From Allobosea thiooxidans (GTDB lineage Bacteria > Pseudomonadota > Alphaproteobacteria > Rhizobiales > Beijerinckiaceae), in assembly GCF_900168195.1 (NCBI RefSeq), contig NZ_FUYX01000001.1, forward strand, positions 62,001 to 126,000: a stretch of DNA of 64,000 nt, written 5' to 3'. Below, in pieces: positions 21,362 to 30,337 of the stretch. The stretch's first letter is position 1, and every line of letters begins with the position of its first letter. The notes under the pieces are model-generated. The model did not search any database and had not been told where the DNA came from. It was given only the letters and a program-made list of their open reading frames with translations. The position numbers and the translations under genes are program-made.

Positions 21362-22945
21362 TCAGAGATAGTTCGTGAGCGACATCCGCGAGAGCATCGA
21401 GGTCACCTGGTAGCTCGCCTGCAGCCGCGTCTGCAGCGCCAGGATCTGCGTCGCGACCTCCTCGGTCGTGACGTTCTCGACACCGGCGAGAGTCGTCGTC
21501 AGATAGTTCTTCGTGCTCTCGTGGCGCTCCTTCGCATTGGCGAGCGCCGTCTGGGCCGAGCCGAACTCGGTGATGATCTCGGCCGGCTTCTGCGTCTTGC
21601 CGCCAAAGCCGAGCTTGTCGCTGACGCGCGTGGTCATCGCCTCGTAGCGTGCCTGGGAGCTCGGCTCATCCGCCGGGAAGTTCTCGAGCGTCATGATCGC
21701 GAACTGGGCGAGGCCGACGCGGAACGCCTCCTCATTCGCCCGCGCGCCGGTGCCGACCGTCTGACCCTGGTCGATCTGCACCGAGGCAGTGCCGCGGGAG
21801 GACGGGCTCACCACGATCGTCCGCGTGTCGAGAGCAGGATCGTTCTTGTCGAGCGGAAGGATGCCGTCTTCGCCCCGATACCAGATCACCGTGTTGTCGA
21901 TCGCGCCGACCTTCGTCGGGGGAGCGATCGCGTTCTCGAAGTCCGGCCCCGGGACGCGTGCCGGCGGGTTGTTGAGGCTGCCGGCAAAGAAGTTCTGGGC
22001 CGCCACCTGTGAGGACGCGGCCGAAAGCGTCGTCTTGGCCTCGTTCTGGAGGGCCGCATCGATCGACGTCTTCAGATTCGCCGCCGTCGTATCGAGGTCG
22101 GCGCCGATCTCGAAGGAATCGGTATTCGAACCCGTCGTCCCGGGCGCGCGCGCGGTCAGCGTGATCTGCTCCTCGGAACCATCGGGCAGCTTCAGCGTGA
22201 TGTTGACCTTGTCGCCGGGCTTGGGCTGGTCCGTGACCGCAATCGAGAAGGCTGCCTTGGAACCGGCCGGCGTCGGCGTCTCCGGCTGAACCGAAATCCC
22301 GGCCCCGATCGAAGCGATAGTTCCAATCTTGAAGCCATAGTCGTGGTCCGCATCCGACAGCAGGACCGTCGTGGTTCCATTCATCCCCGTCGTCAGCCGA
22401 CCCATCTTGCCGGTGCCGAGATCGGCCAGCCTGCGCTCCTCGATGAGTTGCTTCAGCCCGTCCTTGCCGGCCCCGTCGCCGTTCATGATCTCGTCGAAGT
22501 TCGCCGTCGGCTGGGTGTCGGAGGTCCGGCCGGAGAACAGGTAGCGGCCGTTGACCGCCATATTGAGCAGGTCGAGCGTCTGCTTGAATTTTTCCTCGGC
22601 CAGCACCTGCGGCGCGGAGCGGCCGCTGGCGCTCGGCACATAGCTGTTGGAGCGCATGTCGTTGCGCGTCTCACTGGTGAGCTTGGCGAAATTCTCGACC
22701 GCCTGCGAGGAGAGCTTCAGATTGACGTCGCTCAGCTGGATGCCGCTCAGCCAGGAGTCCAGCGCCGAGATCTTGCCGTTGATGTCCAGGCTGAGGCGGC
22801 GATCGATGCCGAGGTCGCCATAGCTCGTGCTGCGCTGCTTGGTGTCCAGCTGGCGCGTGAGATCATCGAACTGCGCGCGGGTCGAGGCGAATTCGTTGGG
22901 CTTGGCCGCGCGATAGGCACCGGTTCCATAGGAGGTGATGGTCAT
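21362..22945 (-). CDS. flgL: Flagellar hook-filament junction protein FlgL
   Basis: 527 aa. FlgL (HAP3) joins hook to filament. The N-terminus has the flagellin-like TRAQFDDLTRQLDTKQRSTSYGDLG helix pattern, and NMAVNGRYLFSGRTSDTQP is a strong FlgL signature. The C-terminus AGVENVTTEEVATQILALQTRLQASYQVTSMLSRMSLTNYL is typical. It is longer than the roughly 300-residue enterobacterial FlgL because of an inserted central domain. flgK ends 7 bp upstream. Confidence 0.88.
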   Translation of the reverse strand: MTITSYGTGAYRAAKPNEFASTRAQFDDLTRQLDTKQRSTSYGDLGIDRRLSLDINGKISALDSWLSGIQLSDVNLKLSSQAVENFAKLTSETRNDMRSNSYVPSASGRSAPQVLAEEKFKQTLDLLNMAVNGRYLFSGRTSDTQPTANFDEIMNGDGAGKDGLKQLIEERRLADLGTGKMGRLTTGMNGTTTVLLSDADHDYGFKIGTIASIGAGISVQPETPTPAGSKAAFSIAVTDQPKPGDKVNITLKLPDGSEEQITLTARAPGTTGSNTDSFEIGADLDTTAANLKTSIDAALQNEAKTTLSAASSQVAAQNFFAGSLNNPPARVPGPDFENAIAPPTKVGAIDNTVIWYRGEDGILPLDKNDPALDTRTIVVSPSSRGTASVQIDQGQTVGTGARANEEAFRVGLAQFAIMTLENFPADEPSSQARYEAMTTRVSDKLGFGGKTQKPAEIITEFGSAQTALANAKERHESTKNYLTTTLAGVENVTTEEVATQILALQTRLQASYQVTSMLSRMSLTNYL

Positions 22946-22952
22946 GGCGGGC

Positions 22953-24812
22953 TCACACTCTCAGCAGCACGTCCATCATCTCCTTGACGGTGGAGATGAT
23001 GCGGGCATTCGCGGCGTAGGCGGTCTGCAGCTCGATCAGCATCGACATTTCCTGGTCGACATTGACCTGGGCGGTCTCCTGGAAGCGGCTCTGGATTGAG
23101 GCGAGCGCGACCTGCTGCCCCTCGTCGAGCCGCTTGGCGGCCTCCACGGCCTGTCCCTGCGCTGAGACCACGCGCTGGACGAAATTGGTGATCGTGCCGG
23201 AGAACGGCGCGGTCGCCCCGTCCGGCGAGGAGCGGTTGTCGAAGCTGCGGACGCTGCCCGTCAGCCGGTCGTAGAGCGCGCTCGGGCGCGTCGTATCGCC
23301 GGCCGGCGTGCCGGCGGGGCCGACCAGCAGCGACCTGTCGCTGATGATGTCGCTGTTGACCGAGATGCGCCCGGCCAGGCCGACCTTGCGTGCGGCCTCG
23401 TCATAGGACGCGACATAGGGCTTGTTCCCCGCATCCACGAAGAGGGGCAACCCGGGTGTCCCGGCATCGGCGGCAGTGACCGTGGTCTGGGCGCCGAGCC
23501 CTGAGACGCGGCCGCCCGGCTCGGTGATGCGCAGCAGCGAGCCGCTCGGGTTCGCGACGGTGAAACCGGTCGCGCCGTTCGCGTCGAGCGCCGCCTGGAT
23601 CTGCGTGGCGACCGCCGCCGGGCCGGCCGAGAAATCGATCGCGATGACCTTGTTGTTCGGATCGGTGCCGATCGGCAGGGTCGTCCCGGCGGGCGCGTTG
23701 ACGAAGGTGAAGCGCTGCGCGGGACCTGCCGGCGTCGGCACGTAGTCGAATGTCAGCGTGTTGAGCTGCTGCTTGGTGACGTCGAAGCCGAGGTCGAGAT
23801 CGAGGCCGGTCCGGGCCGCGGGCGCCGGCGGATACGCCGCGCTCTGAATCGAGTTCTCCGAGAGCGCCTTCGCCATCTGCGCGGCGATCTCGTCGAGCTG
23901 CGCCTGGGCCTGGACCAGCGTCTTGTCGCGCAGTTCGATGTTCGCTGCGATCTCGCCCGACCGGAAGATCCGGTTGGCGATCGCGTCCGAGACGTTGCCG
24001 GACGCGTCCTTCATCTTGATCGTGCCGACGCCGCGTAGCGCCGGATCGGTGCTCCACTGATCGTCCGGCCCGAGCCCGGTATGCTCGTCGAAGCTGAAGG
24101 TGACGGCCGCCTGCCCGTCGAAGAGCTGCGTCCCCGAGCCCGTCACGATGCTGACCGAGCCGCGCGCATCCTCGGTCGTCTTGATGTCGACGTATTGCGA
24201 AAGCTCGGAGAGGATCAGGTCGCGCTGGTCGCGCAGGCTCGCCGTCGCGCTGTCGTTCGGGCTCGCCACGATCCGGGCGTTGACCTTGGTCAGCGCGCCG
24301 AGCAGGTCGTTGACCTTGGCCACCCCGGTGGCGATGCCGTTCTCGGCCTGGCTGCGCAGCGCCTGCACGCCGTTCGAGAGCGTGTTGAGCTGGCGTGCCA
24401 GCTGCGTCGCGGAATCGATCACCTGCGAGCGCAGGCTGTAGGAGGACGGATCGTTCTGCAGCGACTGCAATGCGCTGGTGAACTTGTTGAAGATGGTGTC
24501 GAGCGCGGTCGCGCTGCCCGGCGCGCCATAGAGCTTGTCGAGGTTGGAGAGAGCGCTCGCCCGCGTCGAGGTGTAGGCGGCGCCCGAGGCCTCCTGCCAG
24601 AGCTGGTGCTGGACGATCTTGTCGAGCAGTCGCTGGACCTGCGTGCTCTGCACGCCGATGGTGAGCCCCGACAGGCTGTCGGCGGTCGAGACGGACCGCC
24701 GGACATAACCGGTCGTGCCGGCATTGGCGACGTTCTGCGAGACGACGCCGATGCCGACTTGCGTGGCGTTGAGCCCGCCGATCGCCGTGTTGAGGGAAGT
24801 ACTCAGCCCCAT
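22953..24812 (-). CDS. flgK: Flagellar hook-associated protein FlgK
   Basis: 619 aa HAP1. N-terminal LSTSLNTAIGGLNATQVGIG and VVSQNVANAGTTGYVRR carry the rod/hook-family ANTP box; the C-terminus QEMSMLIELQTAYAANARIISTVKEMMDVLLRV is diagnostic. The ATG at 24812 has AGGAG 6 bp upstream, so it is preferred over the TTG two codons earlier. Probably in one operon with flgE (59 bp upstream) and flgL. Confidence 0.94.
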   Translation of the reverse strand: MGLSTSLNTAIGGLNATQVGIGVVSQNVANAGTTGYVRRSVSTADSLSGLTIGVQSTQVQRLLDKIVQHQLWQEASGAAYTSTRASALSNLDKLYGAPGSATALDTIFNKFTSALQSLQNDPSSYSLRSQVIDSATQLARQLNTLSNGVQALRSQAENGIATGVAKVNDLLGALTKVNARIVASPNDSATASLRDQRDLILSELSQYVDIKTTEDARGSVSIVTGSGTQLFDGQAAVTFSFDEHTGLGPDDQWSTDPALRGVGTIKMKDASGNVSDAIANRIFRSGEIAANIELRDKTLVQAQAQLDEIAAQMAKALSENSIQSAAYPPAPAARTGLDLDLGFDVTKQQLNTLTFDYVPTPAGPAQRFTFVNAPAGTTLPIGTDPNNKVIAIDFSAGPAAVATQIQAALDANGATGFTVANPSGSLLRITEPGGRVSGLGAQTTVTAADAGTPGLPLFVDAGNKPYVASYDEAARKVGLAGRISVNSDIISDRSLLVGPAGTPAGDTTRPSALYDRLTGSVRSFDNRSSPDGATAPFSGTITNFVQRVVSAQGQAVEAAKRLDEGQQVALASIQSRFQETAQVNVDQEMSMLIELQTAYAANARIISTVKEMMDVLLRV

Positions 24813-24871
24813 CGCCAACTCCTGTTGCGAGAAGCGGCCCTTCTGGGCCGCAACCTAGGCAGACGCGCCGC

Positions 24872-26278
24872 TCAGCGGATGATGTTGAACACCGAGCTCA
24901 ACATCTCCTGCGCGGTGGTGATGACCTTGGTGTTCGCCGAATAGGCCTGCTGCGTGACGATCATCTTCGAGAACTCGTCGGCGATGTCGGTGTTCGACTG
25001 CTCGACCGAGCCGCCGACCAGCTGCGAGGTGCCGAGGCCGATGATCGGCGGGCCGGATTCGATCGTCTCCTCGAAGGCGCCGCCGTCGAGCCGCTTGAGC
25101 GCGTTGTCGGCGTTGAAGCGCGCCACCGAGAGCTGCGCCAGGGCCACGACCTGGCCGTTGCTGAAGGTGCCGATCACTTGGCCTTCGGCCGAGACCGAGA
25201 CGCGGTCGAGCGTGCCGGCGGTATAGCCGTCCTGGCGGATGCTGCGGGCGTCGATCTGGCCGCTGACGTCGCCGTTCTGGGTCAGGCCGTTGCCGCCAGT
25301 GGTGAGGTTGATGCCCTGGACCCTCGTCCCGCCGATGGTGATGTCGGGCAACGCGATATTGCCGTCGGCGGGCGACGTCATCTGGCCGGTGGGGCCGAAG
25401 GTGATGTTGTCGGTGGCTTTGACATAAGCCACCTGGCCGGTGCCCGCGCCGGTGTTCTGCGCGACGAACAGGCTCCACGTATCCTCGACGGCGGGAACGG
25501 GCGGCACCGCCGCCGGGTCCCCCGGCGTGGCATTGGCGGTCTTGGCCCAACGCAGCTCGACGCTGGTGGCGCGCCCGAGCTCGTCATAAACGGTCACCGA
25601 CCCGCCCGGGATCGAGCTGGACAGGAAGTTGGTGATGTTCTGCCCCAGGACCGCGTCATAGGGAGCTGCGCCGCCCGCCGAAACGGAGGTGCCGTCCAGA
25701 AGCTCGGACCCGGGCGCGGTGCTGTCGGCGCGGTTGGTCTTCGGATAGGCCGGGATATTGGCGCGATACTCGATCGACGTCGTCGCCTTGGCCGGGAACT
25801 GCTCCTTGGTGATGCGCAGCACCTCCGGCTGGGTGCCGATGAGCTGGCCCGTCACCTGATCGATCTTGAGGCCCTTCAGGTAGTAGCCGGCGCCGTTGAC
25901 CAGATAGCCGTTGGCGTCGAAGTCGAAATCGCCGCGGCGGGTGTAGAGGTTCTGGTTGGCGAACTGGGTGTTGGCGCCGACGCCGCTCGCCCGCTGGTCG
26001 ACCACGAAGAAGCCGTCGCCGTTGATCGCGACGTTGGTGTCGATGCGGGTGGCGTTGAGATCGCCCTGGATCGAATTGGTCGCCTGGCTGAAGGCGGCGA
26101 CCGAGCCGGCGATCTGTCGGTTGAGCGCCGCATCCGGCACGAGATCGGCAAAGGTCGTGTCGACGCGCTTGTAGCCGGCCGTCCGCGAATTGGCGATGTT
26201 TCCGGAGATGTTCTCGAGCGCATAGGACTGCGCCGTCATCCCCGAAACCGCCGTCGTCAGCGCACTGAAAACACCCAT
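24872..26278 (-). CDS. flgE: Flagellar hook protein FlgE
   Basis: 468 aa. FlgE polymerises into the flexible hook. It begins MGVFSALTTAVSGMTAQSYALEN with ISGNIANSRTAGYKR, has the central GDGFFVVDQR and YTRRGDFDFDANGYLVN hook-basal-body motifs, and ends with the SNTDIADEFSKMIVTQQAYSANTKVI helix. The open frame extends past 26278, but MGVFSA is the family start and has a purine-rich RBS. A sigma54-type promoter and ftr-like sites lie upstream. Confidence 0.95.
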   Translation of the reverse strand: MGVFSALTTAVSGMTAQSYALENISGNIANSRTAGYKRVDTTFADLVPDAALNRQIAGSVAAFSQATNSIQGDLNATRIDTNVAINGDGFFVVDQRASGVGANTQFANQNLYTRRGDFDFDANGYLVNGAGYYLKGLKIDQVTGQLIGTQPEVLRITKEQFPAKATTSIEYRANIPAYPKTNRADSTAPGSELLDGTSVSAGGAAPYDAVLGQNITNFLSSSIPGGSVTVYDELGRATSVELRWAKTANATPGDPAAVPPVPAVEDTWSLFVAQNTGAGTGQVAYVKATDNITFGPTGQMTSPADGNIALPDITIGGTRVQGINLTTGGNGLTQNGDVSGQIDARSIRQDGYTAGTLDRVSVSAEGQVIGTFSNGQVVALAQLSVARFNADNALKRLDGGAFEETIESGPPIIGLGTSQLVGGSVEQSNTDIADEFSKMIVTQQAYSANTKVITTAQEMLSSVFNIIR

Positions 26279-26337
26279 GGAACCCTCACCTCGACCGGCG
26301 GCCCCCCAAGGGCTGCCCACAACTTCGCGGCGGGAAC

Positions 26338-26354
26338 TGCATGGCGCGTGCCAT
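26338..26354 (-). promoter_or_regulatory. Sigma54-type promoter of flgE
   Basis: Minus-strand ATGGCACGCGCCATGCA has TGGCACG at -24 and TGCA at -12 with the invariant GG-N10-GC spacing. The predicted start is about 50 bp before the flgE ATG, giving a normal leader. Confidence 0.7.
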
Positions 26355-26416
26355 GCCGGCATTCCTGTGATTTCAGCGGGTTACATCGTTTACGAAAGAT
26401 TGTCCGGCGGTAACGA

Positions 26417-26453
26417 CCGGGCAGATTCGCCCGACCCGGCAGAATCTGCCCGG
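26417..26453. promoter_or_regulatory. Two ftr-like (FlbD enhancer) palindromes upstream of flgE
   Basis: CCGGGCAGATTCGCCCG at 26417-26433 and CCCGGCAGAATCTGCCCGG at 26435-26453 lie in tandem about 65-100 bp upstream of the flgE -24 element. The second is a nearly perfect palindrome and resembles the site in the fliX-flgI gap. Confidence 0.62.
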
Positions 26454-26458
26454 TCCGG

Positions 26459-27472
26459 TCAGGCTTCGCCGTCCTTGCTGCCACGCCAGGAGGCGAGATC
26501 GCCGGCCACCTCCGCCAGGGAGGGCGGGCGCGCCTCCACGAAGGGCAGAGGCCGGCAGACCGCGAGCGCCGCGAGCCCGATGCGGGCCGTCAGCATGCCG
26601 TTGATCACGCCCTCGCCGAGCTTCGCCGAAAGCCGGGCTGCGAGCCCCTGGCCGACGACCTGCTGGATCACGGCATCGCCCGCCGCGATGCCGCCGGTCA
26701 GGACGAGATGGTTCATCACCTGCCGCGCCAGCCTGAGCAGGCCGAGCGTGCCGGGCCGCCCGGCATAGATGCCGGCGATCGAGCGCAGCAGCCGGGCGCA
26801 GGCCACGAGCACGAAGGCGACGTCGATCAACGCGCGCGGGCTGACCGCCGTGACCAGCGAGACGCGGCGCGCGGCGATCGCGATCTGCGCCTGAGCCGCC
26901 TCGTCGAGCGGCACGAGCAGGCTGCGCTCCGCCACCGTCAGCATGTCGCGTGCCGCAAAGAGCTGCGGCAGCGCCTCCTGCAGCGCGGCCCGGCCTTGCG
27001 CCGTCTGTGCCCGGCCCTTGTAGAGTCCGACGAGTTCCTCCGCGATCGCGCGGCCCTCGTCCGGCGTGCCGCCCGCGAGTGCCTGTGTCGCGCGTTCGCG
27101 CAGCGCCTCGACCTTCCGCTCGCGCAGGATGTCGCGCAGCACGCGCGCCAGCATCACGAGGAGGGCCAGCGCCGCGACGGCCGCACAGACCAGGGCGGCA
27201 TAGCCGAGCGCCGGATTCTGGCTCATCAGCGCGGCGATGGTGTTCTCGATCCAGACGCCGGCCGCCAGCGCCAGAAAACCCGAAAGCCCGGCGACGAACA
27301 GCGTGCCCCAGGAGAAGCCGCGCTTCGCCGCAGGCGCGACAACGAGCTCTGCCGCGTCGATCGGCTCGCTCTCCGGCAGGATCGCGACAGCGCCCCGGCG
27401 GATCGCGCCGTCGCCGACGATCTCCTCCTGCCCCGGATGGTCGAGGCGGATCGCGCGCGGTGCCTTGCTCAT
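26459..27472 (-). CDS. YcjF-like (TIGR01620/DUF697) membrane protein
   Basis: 337 aa. Two N-terminal membrane helices (about residues 55-75 and 88-112) precede a charged linker and a DUF697-like C-terminal domain rich in hydrophobic helices (LVLTGGIAAGDAVIQQVVGQGLAARLSAKLGEG). In E. coli the homologue YcjF is encoded with the GTPase-like YcjX, the same pairing as here (27 bp apart). The exact role is unknown; the pair is linked to envelope stress in enterobacteria. The 3' end abuts the ftr-like sites of flgE. Confidence 0.83.
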   Translation of the reverse strand: MSKAPRAIRLDHPGQEEIVGDGAIRRGAVAILPESEPIDAAELVVAPAAKRGFSWGTLFVAGLSGFLALAAGVWIENTIAALMSQNPALGYAALVCAAVAALALLVMLARVLRDILRERKVEALRERATQALAGGTPDEGRAIAEELVGLYKGRAQTAQGRAALQEALPQLFAARDMLTVAERSLLVPLDEAAQAQIAIAARRVSLVTAVSPRALIDVAFVLVACARLLRSIAGIYAGRPGTLGLLRLARQVMNHLVLTGGIAAGDAVIQQVVGQGLAARLSAKLGEGVINGMLTARIGLAALAVCRPLPFVEARPPSLAEVAGDLASWRGSKDGEA

Positions 27473-27499
27473 GGTCGGAATCCGCTCACCGCAGCCTCC

Positions 27500-28945
27500 T
27501 CATGCCAGCCTGTCGCCGATCAGGAATTCGAGCGCACGGTCGAGGCGGATCTGCGGCGGCGGCTTCGAGCGCCCGCCGGCATCCGGCGCAACCAGCGGCG
27601 GCCGGAAGCGCGGCGCCCGCACCTGCCAATGCGCTTTCGGATCGAAGATCGCCTCGGGCCGCTCCGGCAGTTCGCCCGGAAAGATCGCCGCCTCGGCCAG
27701 GCCGTCGAAGACCTGCCCGTCGATCTCCTCGCCCGCTTCCGGCACCCCGGCGATGGCCGGCAATTCCTCGCGGCCTTGCCTGATCCGGACCTCATGGGTC
27801 GCCCGCACCGCCGCGAGCGCCATCGCCTCGACACGCGCGCCCGCTCCCTGCGCCCGCGAAAGCGCCCGCCCGACCAGATGCGACATCACCGCCGCCAGCC
27901 GGTCATGGCTGCTGTGATGGATATGGTCGGCCTTGGTCGCAGCGAAGAGCACCCGCTCGATGCGCGGCGCGAACAGGCTCGACAGCCAGGAATTGCGGCC
28001 GACGGAAAAGGCTGCGAGCGCCTGCCCCAGCGCGGTTTCGAGATCGGCCAGCGCGGGTGCGCCGGCATCGAGCGCCGCCAGCACGTCGACGAGCACGATC
28101 TGCCGGTCGAGCCGGGCGAAATGATCGCGGAAGAAGGGGGTGACGACGACGCGCTTATAGGCCTCGAAGCGCTCCGCCATCAGCCCGGCCAGCGTGCCGG
28201 GCCTCGGCTCGCGGTCATGGCCGAGATCGAGCGGGGCGAAGGTCAGCGCCGGCGAGCCGTCGAGATCCCCCGGCATCAGGAAGCGGCCCGGCGGCGTCAC
28301 CGCCACCGCTTCCGGGTCGGCCCGGAGCCGCGCCAGATAGCTCTTGAACAGGTCGCTCGCCGCCTCGGCCGCAAGCTCGTCCGGCGGCCCGTCGGGATCG
28401 CGCGACGGCAGGTCTGCGAGCCAGGCCTCGGCGGCGGCGCGGCGATGGGCCTTGCGGGCATCGGCCACGGCCTGCGCCGACCAGGTCTTGTAGTCCTGCC
28501 CGATCAAGGCGAGGTCGAGCAGCCATTCGCCGGGATAGTCGACGATGTCCAGCGTCAGGGTTGCCGGGCCCTTGAACCAGCCGGCGGCGCGTTCATAGTC
28601 GATCTCGACGCGCAATTCCGAGATGCGGCGCGTCGAATCCGGCCAGCGTCGGTCCGCGCCGTTCATCGCGGCGCGATGGGCCTCGTAGGGAAAACGCGGC
28701 ACGTCCGGATCGGGCTGCGGCACCAGCCGCACCCGGGCGATGCGCCCTTCGGACGCCGCCTTCAGCACGGGCAGCTTCGCGCCTTCCATCAGGTTCTGGA
28801 TCAGCGCCGTGGTGAAGACGGTCTTGCCCGAGCGCGACAGGCCGGTGACGCCGATGCGCAGGCGCGGCCGCGCCAGCCCGAGCAGGCTGTCGCCGAAAGC
28901 CAGCGCCGCATTGCGGGCATTGTCGAGATAGGAAGCGTCGCTCAT
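27500..28945 (-). CDS. YcjX-like (DUF463) P-loop NTPase
   Basis: 481 aa from the ATG at 28945. The Walker A motif GLSRSGKT lies near residue 35; LDIVDYPGEWLLDL resembles a G3/switch region, and ATKADHIH a base-recognition TKAD box. It matches the YcjX/DUF463 family of dynamin/Ras-like NTPases of unknown substrate. The frame continues upstream of 28945 but overlaps the next gene's territory without family similarity. Operon partner of the YcjF-like gene. Confidence 0.85.
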   Translation of the reverse strand: MSDASYLDNARNAALAFGDSLLGLARPRLRIGVTGLSRSGKTVFTTALIQNLMEGAKLPVLKAASEGRIARVRLVPQPDPDVPRFPYEAHRAAMNGADRRWPDSTRRISELRVEIDYERAAGWFKGPATLTLDIVDYPGEWLLDLALIGQDYKTWSAQAVADARKAHRRAAAEAWLADLPSRDPDGPPDELAAEAASDLFKSYLARLRADPEAVAVTPPGRFLMPGDLDGSPALTFAPLDLGHDREPRPGTLAGLMAERFEAYKRVVVTPFFRDHFARLDRQIVLVDVLAALDAGAPALADLETALGQALAAFSVGRNSWLSSLFAPRIERVLFAATKADHIHHSSHDRLAAVMSHLVGRALSRAQGAGARVEAMALAAVRATHEVRIRQGREELPAIAGVPEAGEEIDGQVFDGLAEAAIFPGELPERPEAIFDPKAHWQVRAPRFRPPLVAPDAGGRSKPPPQIRLDRALEFLIGDRLA

Positions 28946-28997
28946 GCAGAGGAAGCGCTGGCGGCCGTGCCGGGCGGCCGACGTCGCGGGCGCCTTC

Positions 28998-29525
28998 TCA
29001 TTCGTCCGGCCCCTCGCCGAGCGAAGCCGGGGTGACGAAGCGGTCGAGCCTTCCGCCGCGCTCGGCGACATCGCGCCAGTCATCGACGGCGAAGTCGAGC
29101 ACGGCGAGCCCGCAGGTCGGGTATTTCTGGCTCATCCGTGCCGCCGCATAGCGGTCGCCATGGCCGGTCAGCAGCGTCGCCAGTTCGACGAAGCCCGGAT
29201 TGTGGCCGATCATCAGCAGGGTGCGGACATCGCCCTCGATCTCCTGCACGACATCGAGCAGGCGCTCGACCTTGGCTTCGTAGATGCGCGGCTCGTATTG
29301 CGTCGCCGGCTTCTCCGCCAGCATGGGGGCGACCAGTTCCCAGGTCTCGACCGTGCGCTTCGCCGGCGAGATCAGCACGAGATCGGGCAGGAGCAGTTCC
29401 TCGGCGAGATAGCGCCCCATCACGGGGGCGGCTTCCCGGCCGCGCGTGGCGAGCGGTCGGTCGCGGTCGGCCACACCGGTAGGCCAGTGGGATTTGGCGT
29501 GGCGCAGAAGCATGAGGCGTCGCAT
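28998..29525 (-). CDS. SixA-like histidine phosphatase
   Basis: 175 aa, histidine phosphatase superfamily (branch 1). The N-terminus MRRLMLLRHAKSHWP carries the RHAK catalytic histidine; a second conserved histidine lies in LLMIGHNPGFVELA. Small size and sequence suit SixA, which removes phosphate from HPt domains of phosphorelays. A link to the CckA/ChpT phosphorelay is speculative. It lies 52 bp upstream of the ycjX-like gene on the same strand. Confidence 0.85.
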   Translation of the reverse strand: MRRLMLLRHAKSHWPTGVADRDRPLATRGREAAPVMGRYLAEELLLPDLVLISPAKRTVETWELVAPMLAEKPATQYEPRIYEAKVERLLDVVQEIEGDVRTLLMIGHNPGFVELATLLTGHGDRYAAARMSQKYPTCGLAVLDFAVDDWRDVAERGGRLDRFVTPASLGEGPDE

Positions 29526-29534
29526 GGCAAGAAC

Positions 29535-30233
29535 CTAATCGCGACCGCTCGGTTTTGCGAGCCCTTCCGCGGTGGGAAGCGCGGCTGCCAGCATTGCGAA
29601 CAACCGGCCCGCATTCCTGTCGAGAAGGGCTTGCCTGCCCCCCTCGCCTCCCAGGAAATCGAGGGCACCGTCGATCAGCAGCGTCGAGAAGCCGTGGACG
29701 ACGGACCAGGCCAGCAGCACCTCCGGCAAATCGGGCTCGAGGACATGGATCGCAGGCTTCTCGCCGGGCGGCGCAAGGGGCGGCAGGCCACGGCTCAGCC
29801 GCACCTCGCGCACGAGGATGCCGAAGGCGCGTGTCGCAGCCGCCCTGAAGGCCGGATCCAGCCGGTCCATGTCGCGCTGGCCGAAGACGACCCGAAACCG
29901 CCCGGGATTGCCGAGCGCCGTCTCGACATAGGCCCGTGCGATCGCAGCCAGACGATTGCCTCCCTGCTCCTCCGCAGCCGTGATCGCCGCTTCCATCGCC
30001 GTCGCGAGATCGTCGAAGCCCAGCGTCGCGATCGCGGTCAGCAGCCCGGTCAGATTGCCGAAATGATGGGAAGGCGCCGCCGGCGAAACCCCCGCCCGCC
30101 TGGCGCATTCGCGCAGGGTGAAGCCGCCGAGGCCGCGCTCGGCCAGCACGTCCTCCGCAGCCGCGATCATCGCCTGGCGCAGGGCGCCGTGGTGGTAGTG
30201 CCCACGCGCGGGGCGGGACGTCGCTTCGGCCAT
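29535..30233 (-). CDS. TetR-family transcriptional regulator
   Basis: 232 aa. The N-terminal HTH (HGALRQAMIAAAEDVLAERGLGGFTLRECARRAGVSPAAPSHHFG region, residues 14-57) is typical of TetR; the C-terminal ligand domain has a TetR_C_33/WHG-like pattern. The ATG at 30233 is preferred because the longer frame runs through the operator. It is divergent from the ABA4-fusion gene, with a large palindrome between, so it probably represses itself and its neighbour. Confidence 0.9.
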   Translation of the reverse strand: MAEATSRPARGHYHHGALRQAMIAAAEDVLAERGLGGFTLRECARRAGVSPAAPSHHFGNLTGLLTAIATLGFDDLATAMEAAITAAEEQGGNRLAAIARAYVETALGNPGRFRVVFGQRDMDRLDPAFRAAATRAFGILVREVRLSRGLPPLAPPGEKPAIHVLEPDLPEVLLAWSVVHGFSTLLIDGALDFLGGEGGRQALLDRNAGRLFAMLAAALPTAEGLAKPSGRD

Positions 30234-30247
30234 TGCGCTCTCTGCGG

Positions 30248-30286
30248 ATCTTAACAGCGTCAAAATTATCTTGACGCTGTTAAGAT
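30248..30286. promoter_or_regulatory. Probable TetR operator between divergent genes
   Basis: A perfect inverted repeat with 16-bp arms, ATCTTAACAGCGTCAA and TTGACGCTGTTAAGAT, and a 7-bp centre. A further half site CACTGTTAAG lies at 30316-30325. The palindrome starts 15 bp from the regulator's ATG and 52 bp from the membrane-protein ATG, so it could control both promoters. Confidence 0.8.
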
Positions 30287-30337
30287 ATAGCGCCAGAAAC
30301 ATCCTGCAACTAAACACTGTTAAGTTCGGAGGGTGTC

